Assembly (NCBI RefSeq): GCF_003171515.1
Contig: NC_089390.1
Location: 3,968,001 to 4,032,000, forward strand
Direction of reading: 5' to 3'
Length of the DNA: 64,000 nucleotides
Source: Pyrenophora tritici-repentis
Lineage: Eukaryota > Ascomycota > Dothideomycetes > Pleosporales > Pleosporaceae
This document shows, in pieces, positions 43,953 through 54,526 of the stretch. The notes beneath the pieces were generated by a model, which was not told the origin of the DNA, ran no database searches, and was given only the letters and a program-made list of their open reading frames with translations. A program made the translations under genes and the position numbers. Position 1 is the first letter of the stretch; each line of letters begins with the position of its first letter.

Positions 43953-45152
43953 TCACTCCTGATCTTGTTCCTCGTCCTGCTCCTGCTCCTCTTTCAACTG
44001 GTCCCTCCCGCCTTCCTCTTCGGGCATAGATACGGGGAACGAAAGATGCTTCCAATCCTCAATCTAGAACACATGAGCCGCGCTGTCATTAAGCAGTTGT
44101 CGCACTTGACACATACCTCTTCAGTGATACTTTTTAATCGATCTCGGATACTCTCTACAGCATAGCTACCCAAAATCAGGCGTAAGGGAGGATAACTACA
44201 ATGGCCCAGCTGCCACACCAGTTCGGCGCTTTTCACAGCGCTCACTGGCTGTCGATCATTCAACCACTGTACCATCCGACGCGCATGTTGCGCGGGACTA
44301 GTCAGTGTAGAGTATGGCTCGCTAGGATTCGGCTTTACGGAAAAGTGGCCGTAACGTTTTGGCTTTGGAGGACCTGCGCATGGAGTGAGGGCCGACGTAT
44401 GACTGGTGAGTGACATGTTGTCATCTGGTTCATCCAGTCGGACATGGCCGGGTTCAACCAGGGTTGCTTTGATGTTGAAAATATCGACCTCGTATAGCAT
44501 GGACTCTATGAGGCCCTCGACGGCATATTTGGTCGCGCAATACGGGCCAAGTCCTGGCACGCCAAGTGCACCGGCTGTGGAGGAGAAGATGAGGTAACGG
44601 CCAGAATTTTGGGCGCGAAAGTAGGGGAGAGACAGCTGTATGATGTGAAGAGTACCGAGGAAGTTTGTGGTGAACTGATTGCGCAGGTCGTAGTCGTCCT
44701 GGTCTTCACATGCTGCTATGACGCCGTAGCCGGTGCTGTTCGCTATGACGTCCACCTGGCCCCAATGATGGATACTCTTCTTGAACACCTGATGCACAGT
44801 CTCACGGACTCTCACGTCGCATAGTAGTCCCAGACAGTTTTTACTGTTCCACTTCTCCATTTGCTCTGGTGTGTTCTCTTCGGTCCATCCCACGGCGGTG
44901 CACTGGTCTCCGTGTGCCAGTATCGCGCGAACGAGGGAACGGCCTATGTGACCGGTCGCTCCGAAGACCTATATATAGCAATCAGCAAGTGAACCAAGTT
45001 TTCTTGTTTGTTTATAGATGCCATACAATCCATGTTGCTCGTTTGGGCGGGTTATGCTCTGATGGTGGCTCGCATGTGGCGGGTAGCATCAGGTTCGCAT
45101 TGTGCGCGGCAGCGCCCGGCGAAACGCTCTGGCTCAGTGTATCAAAGTCCAT
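43953..45152 (-). CDS. Short-chain dehydrogenase/reductase (classical SDR)
   Basis: Exons 45027-45152, 44117-44968 and 43953-44063 give 362 residues; introns are 58 and 53 bp. NAD(P)-binding motif IVFGATGHIGRSLVRAIL (TGxxxGxG-like with GATGHIG) at about 43-60, an ANSTGYG segment replacing the NNAG motif, catalytic Ser in IFSSTAGALG and YxxxK in YCATKYAVEG. The long C-terminus ends acidic (EEIEDWKHLSF, then a Glu/Gln/Asp-rich tail). The start is the first ATG of exon 1. Without the last intron the frame would run into a Cys-rich, unnatural tail. Substrate unknown. Confidence 0.88.
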
Positions 45153-45385
45153 GAGGAATTGAAGACCATGTCCTACAGAGCAGCGTGAAGGCAAGCTGTC
45201 TCAGATGGTGGGGAGCTCGACTAGCCAATCGGAGTTTCAACTGCCGCTATCTCCGCCAGCGCAAGTGAAGGGACATCCAAGTGCAGAAAAGAGCGCGACA
45301 AGGATCATGGCCATGTGGTGTAGTGTGGGGGTTTTTGGACTAGAGATTTCGTGTTGGCGATGCCCAAGGTAGTTGTGTCTAGCTC

Positions 45386-45670
45386 TCAAGGCATGATGAA
45401 GCGTCTCTCGTCGAGCAGGAAGCGAAGGCCGTCAATAGCCAACTGGCTCGGAAAGGCGTGCTGGCGGTTCATAAAGTTGCTGACGAGGATGAAGAACATG
45501 ATGAAGATGTCCAGGTGCATGGGCGACGTGAGGAAGAAGTGGTAGGCCAGGAACAAAAAGGCTTGTGTTCGGTATCGGCTCTTGATGGACCGGATAACTC
45601 TGGCCGCCTTGATGGCGGCAACGCGATTAGTCGGGACCTTGAAGGCAATGACTTTTGAGAGAGTGGGCAT
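45386..45670 (-). CDS. Small membrane protein, divergent from mmm1, unknown function
   Basis: 94 residues from the ATG at 45670 (MPTLSKVIAFKVPTNR). The N-terminal half is basic (AAIKAARVIRSIKSRYR) and looks like an amphipathic or mitochondrial-type leader. One hydrophobic segment at about 41-71 (AFLFLAYHFFLT, then HLDIFIMFFILVSNF) is followed by FPSQLAIDGLRFLLDERRF. Composition and even codon structure argue for a real small gene. It lies 193 bp from the MMM1 start in divergent orientation. I do not recognise the family. A readable ATG-less extension lies upstream and was not included. Confidence 0.5.
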   Translation of the reverse strand: MPTLSKVIAFKVPTNRVAAIKAARVIRSIKSRYRTQAFLFLAYHFFLTSPMHLDIFIMFFILVSNFMNRQHAFPSQLAIDGLRFLLDERRFIMP

Positions 45671-45863
45671 TTTCTGGGGTAACCTGGGGGTTAGCAGAGA
45701 TGACGTGGTGGAGAGCCATGGGGGAATGGACACTGCAGCCCGCCCCCTTATCGATAGTGCTGGTAGGGGAGTGGATCTGCATTCCCGTTCCAACTTTCGC
45801 AAACACCACAGCCAGTTCCCAATATGGAACTACTCGGCCGATAACGGGATGCAAGTCGCGAAC

Positions 45864-47404
45864 ATGGCAGACGAAGTTCCCACGGCCGTGCCGCTTGCAA
45901 CACCAGCCGGCTCGTCATCGTATGGCCATGGTCAGCCCAAGCAGAACCCCCACTAACCCAAGCCAGGCTCTCCTTCACCCAAGGCTTCCTGCTCGGCCAG
46001 CTTTCCATTGCAATCTTGATTTTCTGCTTCATAAAGTTCTTTATCTTTGGAGAACCCCCGTCGGCCGATGACCGAGCATTGCACCTCAATTCGCTCAGAC
46101 GGGCGCGGACACTAGCACACCAGCAGTCGTACAAGCAATTGCGGACGCGCGCGAACTCTACGTCCCTGTCACTCCGCCACAAGCCCTCGACAAGCATAAT
46201 ACGAAAGGGAGAAGAGACCAGAGGCGGACCGAGCATAGCCACCATCCTCGCCAAGACATACTACAATGTGAAGGGACACCAACCCGAGAGTCTGGACTGG
46301 TTCAACGTGCTCATTGCGCAAACCATAGCACAGCTGCGAGCCGATGCGCGACAGGACGATGCCATTCTTACCTCACTCACCGAGGTGCTCAACACGGGCA
46401 GCAAGCCCGACTGGATAGGCGAGATCAAGGTGACGGAGATAGCGCTGGGCGACGAATTCCCCATCTTCAGTAACTGCAGAGTCATGCCCGCGGAAGATGG
46501 ATTCTGGTATGGACCAGGAAGCACAGGCAACGACAAGGAAAGGCTACAGGCCCGAATGGATGTTGATCTGAGCGACGTCATCACCATCGGTGTCGAAACG
46601 ACGTTGAATTTGAACTGGCCAAAGCCCATGTCTGCAGTTCTGCCAGTTGCGCTGGCCGTGAGCATTGTGCGCTTCTCGGGAACCCTGGCAATGTCATTTA
46701 TACCCTCCTCATCGCCTCCGTCTACCACAGCGCCCATGCCGTCGCCGACAAGCAACACGCATCGCAGCTCTTCTCCAAGCCGCCCTGCATCCTCCTCTGG
46801 CGCGCCACCGCATCGACCAACGACGCTGGCATTCACCTTCCTCGATGATTACCGACTCGATCTTTCCGTGCGGTCGCTAGTCGGATCACGTTCGCGGCTT
46901 CAGGACGTGCCTAAGATTGCGCAACTCATCGAATCCCGCGTCCATGCCTGGTTCGACGAGCGCGCCGTCGAACCTCGTTTCCAGCAGATCGTCCTCCCCT
47001 CGCTCTGGCCACGAAAACACAATACCAGAGGCGGAGCCCCCGAGGACACTGAAGCAGCAGCAGAAGGGGAAGAAGGACTAGACGAGGATGATTTCGCCGT
47101 CGTGGACGGTAACGGCACAGCTCCTGGTTCAACGTCCTACATACCCAGTCCCATAGCCGAGAACGTGACGCTGGAAGAGCGCATAGAAGCAGAAGGTGCG
47201 AAAATGCGGGAAGCAGAAATAAGAGCAGGCGTCCGCAAACCTAGCGCGTCGCAAGAGCGCAGTCGAGGCAGGGACGACCGTGCAGATGGCATGCGCTGGC
47301 GAGGTGAGCAGCGGGAAAGAACGACGGGGTCGGGTAGACCTAAACTCCAGAGTAGGACGACTACGGGTATTGCTAAGGCCATACCAGGGGCCTTGCCTCG
47401 ATGA
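45864..47404 (+). CDS. mmm1: Maintenance of mitochondrial morphology protein 1 (ERMES)
   Basis: ER-membrane subunit of the ERMES tether, which links ER and mitochondria and moves lipids. Exons 45864-45919 and 45967-47404 give 497 residues; the 47-bp intron has a CTAAC branch signal. Luminal N-terminus MADEVPTAVPLATPAG, transmembrane helix FLLGQLSIAILIFCFIKFFIF (about 23-43), then the SMP lipid-binding domain at about 110-320: ESLDWFNVLIAQTIAQLRADA, GDEFPIFSNCRV, LNLNWPKPMSAVLPVALAVS, VRFSGTLAMSF, LDDYRLDLSVRSLVGSRS and VHAWFDERAVEPRFQQIVLP. The tail is disordered and charged. The splice is required to join the N-terminus to LSFTQGF. Confidence 0.93.
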
Positions 47405-47834
47405 CACACAGCCTGTCCATGTATAACTTGACGAAATGAGTAAAATTTGTACAATATGATATATCAGCAAGCAAGGGCGTCGCGGGGAAAGCGTCATTCA
47501 TGTATCTTGCAATGTACCAGATAAAAGTTCGTATGATGATTCATTCATACGACTAGAGACAACACAAGCAACCATGGTCGTATTAGTCTTGCACAGCAAA
47601 TAATGCGACTGCTCCTATCTGACTCGCAAGCCCAACAGACAAATAAGATTCCCACCTTGGACCTATAATCGCTCAATCATGTAAATGTGATGTGGAAAAA
47701 GATGAAAATAGAAACGCCATGGGTATCCCTCGCAGGTTTCTATTCGCGCATGGCCCTCTGTGTCCGGAATACAGGCGGAGAGACTAAGAATTACCGCTTC
47801 TCGTCTGTTCAAATCAACTCGAACAATGCCCGCT
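47405..47834. other. Intergenic between convergent genes
   Basis: 430 bp holding 3' ends of mmm1 and the chromatin-factor gene; nothing else seen. Confidence 0.45.
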
Positions 47835-49992
47835 TTACTGCCAGCTAGCAGTAGGTGTAGACACAGGTTGTTGTGTGGGAGCGCTGATGCTGGCGGGAGA
47901 GATATCCGTGGGTTGCTGCTGTTGGGGCTTTGGGGCCTCGTCCGGAGCGCTGTATGGTGGTGTGGGAGCAGAAAAGAACCCGTCTAGTTTGGGTAGCGCA
48001 TCTGTATTATTACAAAGTGCTTGGTGGCCAGCAGCTGTGACAGACACTTGTTCCGACGACTCAGGGAGGCCGTTGGGGACTACGGCGGCTGTTGCTGTTG
48101 ATGGCTCGAGAAGCGCTTTCTTTTGTGCGGCAATCTCATCGTCGATGCCATTTGTCATGACCGTGTCTTCGCCTTGAGGGGCTGCAGGTGCATCAGATGC
48201 GCCTTTGCGATAGTGTAGAGTGACGATGAGGGAATGTTGTTCGTCTTCGTCCTCTGACGAATCACCAGCTGCGTCCTGATCATCGTCGTCCAGCTCCATC
48301 TGGTCCACTTCTTCCTCGTCATCGTCTCCACCATCCCAAGATGTGGCGTCCTCGTCGTCCGAGTCGAGTCTTCGTTCCAACACACGGCCGTTCGTGGTGC
48401 CTCTGTTGGCAGCGCGTGTTGCTCGACCGTGGCCGAGCTGTGGCTCCTCGGACATGTCTGAGCGTACATAGTCTCCGTTTACAGACGACCCGTGGTCGGT
48501 GACTTGTCCACTGTGCAGTATCTCGCCATAGAGGCCGGTTGCGCGAGACCGGACTTGTCGGCCGCTGGCGGTGACGGTAGGACCTGAGGGTGCGGCCGGT
48601 GTGTCGCGAGCTGACTGTCGCCCCGATCGTCGGACAGAGAGGTTATCCGAGTCGAAATCATCCTCTTCATCGTACGTGTATCGCTGGCGCTTGCCACGGG
48701 TGCGCATTTCGTATGGGGCGAAGCCGGGTTCGGGGCGTGTGAAAGCATCCTTGCGCTGGCGCGTGTATTCGCGACGCTTGCGTTTCTATAGGGGTTTTGT
48801 TAGTACAAGCAAAACATGTTCGTCGAGGTGGGTAGAGCCTACGTTTTCTGAGGCCTCGAAGCGTGGGATAGCGTTTAGCATGCGCTCGCCCAGTGCCCTA
48901 GCTTCCTTGTGCCCATCCTCCTCTTCCAGCTTCTTGGCAAGCACTCTCAATTCCTCAATCGACCCAGCAACACTGATCCATTGCACCTTCTTCAGCTTCG
49001 GGTCGCTTTCACGGTAGATGCGGAAGTGGGTATCATTTTGGCCTTCGACTAGATAGTACCGACGCTTGTCGCCGTCGCGACCCCAAGCTTGCACCGACAA
49101 GGGTATATTTGTGTCTAGTTTGTCCTTGGTAGATCGAGACTTGTATGCGTTACTGATGATGGCTTTGATTTGCTCGTTCTGGTTCAGGCTCCAGAGGCAA
49201 AGGGAATGGAGGAGGGTAATCTGGTGAGACGGTTAGCATTGGGCGACAATCGGCTATGGCGACTACGCACTCGTTCTTCTGCCGTCATGGTGTTGAAGTT
49301 GCGACCACCACTGAGGGGGTTGCCCGTCCATTTACTTGGCCATTGTGATTTCTGGGTTTGGATGGCCTCTTCGAGAGCGCGACCATAGTGACCCTTTCTG
49401 TATAGTACGACAACGTCAGCATATGCACCCTTTCATACGGTCGACAATACCCTCGCGACCGTGGAATTTGTATTTGGAAAGTGCAAAGGGGCCGGACTGA
49501 CTCGACAGGTTTCTTGCGATTGAGGACAAGTCCGAGCAGGGCGCATAGCAAGCCCTCAACATCGGCCGACGGCGTGTCTTCTGCGACACCCAGCTCGATG
49601 TCTTGGGGCCCAACATGAGGAGAACCGCGTGGGAATGCTTCGTTGAATCGTGACCGGAACATTACAATAAACTATGCGCCGTAGTATTAGCCATGTCCAT
49701 AAGGTGAGGCGCTTCGCGATTGTCGTCTAACGCGGCGCGTTCTGACGCGACCGACGCGTCCAATACGTACAGCAATGTCTGGATTATCCTCCGGAACAGG
49801 CTCATGTGGCGGTGACGCTGCCCTTTTTCTTGGGGGCGGCGACGGTGAGCGTTGCTTGAAAAAGGTCAAGATAGTGCCGTTCTTCTTCTTTTTCTGCGGT
49901 GTCGCCTTCTTTGTCGTCGCTTCTGGGACCTCAACCTCCATCTCGTCATCGGTTGGGGGCGCAGACGATAGGGACGAGTCCGAGTCAGCCAT
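47835..49992 (-). CDS. DDT/WHIM-like chromatin-associated protein
   Basis: Five exons: 49771-49992, 49502-49671, 49271-49397, 48843-49220 and 47835-48785, giving 615 residues. N-terminal basic, Ser/Pro-rich region (KKKKNGTILTFFKQRSPSPPPRKR). A DDT-like helical segment follows (VMFRSRFNEAFP, VEGLLCALLGLVLNRKKPVE), then WHIM-like motifs: LLHSLCLWSLNQNEQIKAII and AWGRDGDKRRYYLVEG, with RIYRES, which resemble the WHIM region of ISWI-associated remodelling subunits. Coiled/charged KKLEEEDGHKEARALGERML follows. The C-terminal half is acidic and disordered. Donor GTCAGT at 49501 is less common but gives the only in-frame join to KGHYGRALEEA. A role in nucleosome remodelling is inferred. Confidence 0.75.
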
Positions 49993-52480
49993 GGTTGCTG
50001 AGTTGTGTGGGTTGATGTTGGTGATTGTAGTTGGGGCTGGGCTGCGGGACGAGGAGAGGAACTGCGAACAGAGCACGGTTAGGCACGCATGAGGTAATGC
50101 CTTTTCGCTAGCACAAGAGATCGACTAAATAGATCCCTGTAGCCGGATATCAGGACAATAGTTTGATACACCTGGCCTGTCTTTGTTTGGTGCAGCAATC
50201 ACCAGGCGCATTTGAACAAGGTCGATATGTAGAGTAGGCAAGGCAAATCCAGTTTCTTCATTTCAAATGTGTCATTTGTGAATTTCATGTTACTGTACTT
50301 CTTCCACCCATTTACAACTCGCGACGGTCCAGCTCTGAGAAGCGAGATATTCCACCACTAGCACGACTTCGACATTCTTCTCTCCCAGAGCAACAGCTCT
50401 AGTATAATAGACCCTAGAGTACCCGGGCGCCAAAGGAATACTTGACAGCGTGGCTAAGCACCGAATAAGCGTGTCGGACGCCTACATTGGCCTTTGTACA
50501 CTAGCGTGTCAAGTATCCCATGCCATCATGTCCCAGCCTTCAAATCCCAAGTACCGGGTGAAAAAAACAACACGAGGGTAGAGTTTGCAAGACTTTGATG
50601 GCCCCTTACATCTCAGCGCTAGATGTGGTTGATTTCTGCACATGTACGTGGTCGTCCCAATGGTGCCGGTCCGAGATTTTGAGGGCACCGATTGTGCGGG
50701 GGTACTCAGCGATTGCGCGCCCCGTAGATTCCACAGCCGCGCACAACATTCCAGAGCTATTTGGTGTTGCCGGGTATCGCAGGTAAACCTCTGATGAATC
50801 GCTCCTTCTCTTTAATAGACTCCGAAAGCCTACGACTAAGCCAACTAGCACGAGATGCATGTACGAAGCATAGGAACTAATTAGACGATACTAGACGTCT
50901 TCCAGACTGCATCTACGGCGTTTATAGTGGCTGCATGGTTGCATGTCTGCCTGCCGCCTTTGCTGCTGGATATTCGAATATTCGTGCAGTGCTGAAGTTG
51001 CAGCGCCTGCACACCCACCTCTCGTCACATCTTCACTTGTATCTGCTGCTTTGGAATCTAGATAGCTGCACACCGGGCGAGCACGATTAAAGAGACGCTG
51101 CGTTCTACCATGGAGATATCGGGGATGAGCAGGCCGGGAGAGGCGGAAAAATTGCGCAATTAAAGGAATGCGATTGCGTGCATTCATCGTGTGCAATGAA
51201 CAGCGATGTGAAGGCGTTGTTGGAGTGCTGTTGGTGTGCGTGGAACTAGAGGCGAATTTGAGGTTGCGGATTGCGAAGTCAGGTTGGCGCTTACCAAATC
51301 ACGTGTCCTAAAGTGCACTGATCGATCATGTACATGTACATGTGGACGCATGCGCCGAATCTCCACTAGAAGCAATCTGAGCATCCAGGAAGCGCGATAA
51401 TGCAACCGGCGCAAGTGAGAGTGACATGTACTCGCATCAATCATGGTGCTGGAAACGTGACTGGCCGGCCGTCCAAGGTTCTCGTCTGCGCACATGTGTA
51501 GGTCACCGATGACAGCAAGTTCCAGGCGATCAACCATGTGCAGGATTTGGGCTCGACTTGCAAAGGCTACCGTGTTGGCTGCAGCCAAGATGAACCGTCT
51601 TGATATAGGAAGGAGATATAGGGCGCTTCCTGCATCCTGGAGAGTCTGGACGGCGCACTAGAAGGCTTCTGCGTCGTATGGCTGCACATGATGGCAATGT
51701 GCATGCCATAGCTGGGCGCCATGGCAAATCCGACGGTCAAGACGAGTGGTCCTGCTCGCGGTGATTTGCTCGGCCTGTGGTGACGACGGCGGAGACAGGA
51801 GAGCGGCTAACAAAAGTCACTTGGTTGGTGAGATGCTGATGGGCAGGGCTGAAACTTAGCAAGACAGGACATGTGCTCGACGAGATGGATGAGACGGTGC
51901 GATGACACTGAGCGGCCTTCAGCGGCAACAAAGACTGGATGGTTATGTGGAGTCGGGAGTTGCCGACGTCGAGATGCCAAAGATAGATCAGAGTTGTGGT
52001 AGGTAGACGTGGTGGGTTCAAACGGAGAAACGGAGACTATACAGGCGGGCGAGTGACAGAGTGGCTAGACGCGTCAATAATGGGTCTGGGTACATTGAAC
52101 ACGCGTTGGCTCTTCCCAGCATTTGCTTCTGCCGCACAAACTGTCCACAGATACGAAACCAGTCTCCTGTCTCGATTCCAAGCCCCTGATTGACTGCTGC
52201 TTCCTTCTTTAGTCGTGCAATTGCTTGTTGCACGTCTTGTCGCTGCGTGTTGAACTGTCCCGCTGTCCCTCCCCTGCTCTCTCCTCCGCCTCCATGGTTG
52301 CGGTTGGGTGCACGTATCGATAGTTATTCCCTGCACAGCACAAGCACTTTACCGTTATCACATCCCCACCACCGTCATTCCGCCTCTTTTGGTCTTGCTG
52401 GCCTCTACCGTACACACACCACACATACGCATCCCCACACAACTACACACACACACACGCCACGCCACACCACACCAAAC
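49993..52480. other. 2.5-kb intergenic region with a possible MITE
   Basis: Between the divergent chromatin-factor and BAR-domain genes. Only short ORFs without recognisable content; the last ~300 bp are pyrimidine- and CA-rich, like a fungal promoter/leader. Confidence 0.4.
50441..50513. repeat. Possible MITE, TA-flanked with CTTGACA ends
   Basis: 73 bp beginning CTTGACAGC and ending GCGTGTCAAG, imperfect inverted ends flanked by TA on both sides (50439-50440, 50514-50515). A partly similar stretch ending ACATGTCAAG-TA lies at about 58054-58098. Too small and diverged to name a family. Confidence 0.35.
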
Positions 52481-54052
52481 ATGAATGTCACGAAGAAATT
52501 CGATCGCTTCAAGCAATGGACAAACGAAAAGATGGGCGCCGAAGCCCGCACCGGCCTGTCGGACGAGTTCAAGGCGCTCGAGGTGGAGATGAACCTGCGT
52601 CATGAGGGTATGTATGCACGAGTCTTGGGACCTACAGCTGCCAGAGATTGAGATGCTGACGAGATTACCACAGGCATGGACAAGATGCAGCAGGCCATGG
52701 CCGTCTATGTAAAGTCGCTCTCCAAGCGCGCAGAGGGCGCCGACAAGGAGAAGCAGCTGCCAGGCGGTCACTTGGGCTCTTCCATGGTGACGCACGGCGA
52801 GGACTTTGAACCCGACTCGGAATTCGGAATGTGCCTGTCTTGTAGGTTCCGTCCCATACTGCAACCTTGCATGCCATACATATGCTGATGTGATTGCCAG
52901 CCCTGGGCCGCGCAAACGAGCGTCTGGCAAGAGTGCAAGAGACATATGTAGCCAGTGCTACGTCATCATGGCTCGAGGGCCTTGAGCGCTCCCTCGTCCA
53001 AATGAAAGAGTACCAGGTAGGCACAAGAGTCGGATGCATTACAAGTCGGCTCACGATACTAACTACCACGGCCAGGCCACACGCAAGAAGCTCGAGACGC
53101 GCCGGCTCGCATATGACACGTCGCTCGCCAAGATGCAAAAGACGAAGAAGGAGGACTTCCGCATGGAGGAGGAACTTCGCTCGCAAAAGGCAAAGTACGA
53201 GGAGACGAGCGAGGAGGTGTTCCGAAGGATGCAGGACATCAAGGAGTCCGAGGTCGACATGGTCCAGGACCTGACTGCCTTCCTCGAGGCCGAACTCAGC
53301 TACTACGACCGCTGCCGTGAGATACTCCTGACGGTGAAGCGGGAATGGCCGGTTAGGTGAGCACCACTGAGCACTGTCCAGGAAGCGTAAGCACTGCTGA
53401 CCCGTGAAATAGGGAGAACCGGGCCCTGGCCTCTCGCCCAGCACGATCTCGGTCCAATACGGCCCATGGCTACGCCGAGCGCTTCAATCCGGTAGAAGAA
53501 GAGCCAGAGCCAGAGCCAACGCGCATGACCATCCCCAAGTTATCTAAACAGCGAAGCCGCTCCCCCGTACCCGACCAATCTCCCAGTGGCTACTCTCTGC
53601 GCCCCTCCATCAGCCGTACTTCTACCTACGACAACTCTGCCCGAGAGGACTCCCCGGCCCGCCGATTGGCCCGCGTCCCTACCGATTCCTCTACCATATC
53701 CTCTGGTCGTAACAATCTGCGTCCAGTGCGTCGCGCCAGTTCCACTCAACAAAATGCTTTTGCCGACGACTACGAAGACGACGACTACGATGCTTCCGCC
53801 AGCAACGGCAATAGTTATCGACGCAACGACCGCGATCGATCGCCACCGAGCCCGGACACCGCGTCGTCTGTTGGTAGCGCACGCGGCAGCGCAATTTCGA
53901 GGGCTGCAAGCTGGACCGCGGCCTCTGATCAGGGAGGCAACGGCAAGAAAGCCCCGCCGCCACCGCCCCCATCAAGGGCGAAGAAGCCGCCGCCACCTCC
54001 ACCTCCAATGAAGCGAAGTGCGTTGAGTGAGACTCAGCTAGCACGCTACTAG
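52481..54052 (+). CDS. BAR-domain (endophilin/amphiphysin-like) protein with Pro-rich tail
   Basis: Five exons: 52481-52607, 52674-52841, 52901-53016, 53076-53356 and 53413-54052, giving 443 residues. A BAR domain covers residues about 1-230: amphipathic start NVTKKFDRFKQWTNEKMG, then LRHEGMDKMQQAMAVYVKSL, LGRANERLARVQETY, LERSLVQMKEYQATRKKLE, AKMQKTKKEDFRMEEELRS and ESEVDMVQDLTAFLEAELSYY. This banana-shaped dimer binds curved membranes in endocytosis or vesicle traffic. The tail is Ser/Arg-rich and ends with two polyproline runs (APPPPPPS, PPPPPPPMK) that could bind SH3 domains. No SH3 domain is present in the protein itself. Confidence 0.88.
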
Positions 54053-54526
54053 GCTGCTTCCAGCATCTGCTCTTGACATCTTCTGCTAACACGTGCGTGA
54101 CGCAGAGCTCATGTCGTCTTCCGTCAGAGTCACTAGTTGGTAAAGCCAGTGCCCAGGTGCTTGCAGTTCTTGTTCGAGCTTCACCAATTCAAAATTTGGG
54201 TTTGCATCACTCACCCCAGCACGGCTCGGCGTATATGGCGTTTGATTGTCGGTCTATCTTGTGTCTTTGTTGGCGGTGTTTTGGACCATGGCCACTCCTA
54301 CGGCGCATTCTAGCATCGAGACGGCATCAGTTGCGGTCTCTTAATACAGTTTTTTTATTACTCGCATGCAATTGTGTCAATTCTATGTACTTTTTGTGCG
54401 AGCATCGAGCAGTCGTACAGTGGAGGAACAGTCGTGCGTCCCACCGTGAACAAGCTGTAATCAATCTTGGCGTGGTCTGGCGACTACACCGACGTAAGAA
54501 TCTTCTGATTACGCCGGGTCCACACA
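54053..54526. other. Intergenic between convergent BAR and Zn2Cys6 genes
   Basis: 474 bp with the 3' ends of both genes. Reading frames here are out-of-frame extensions. Confidence 0.45.

Noticed and set aside
49424..49501. Open minus-strand segment SGPFALSKYKFHGREG that looks like a coding exon
   Set aside because: It lies inside the intron between exons 2 and 3 of the chromatin-factor gene. Only removal from GTCAGT to TACAG joins PVE to KGHYGRALEEA in frame.
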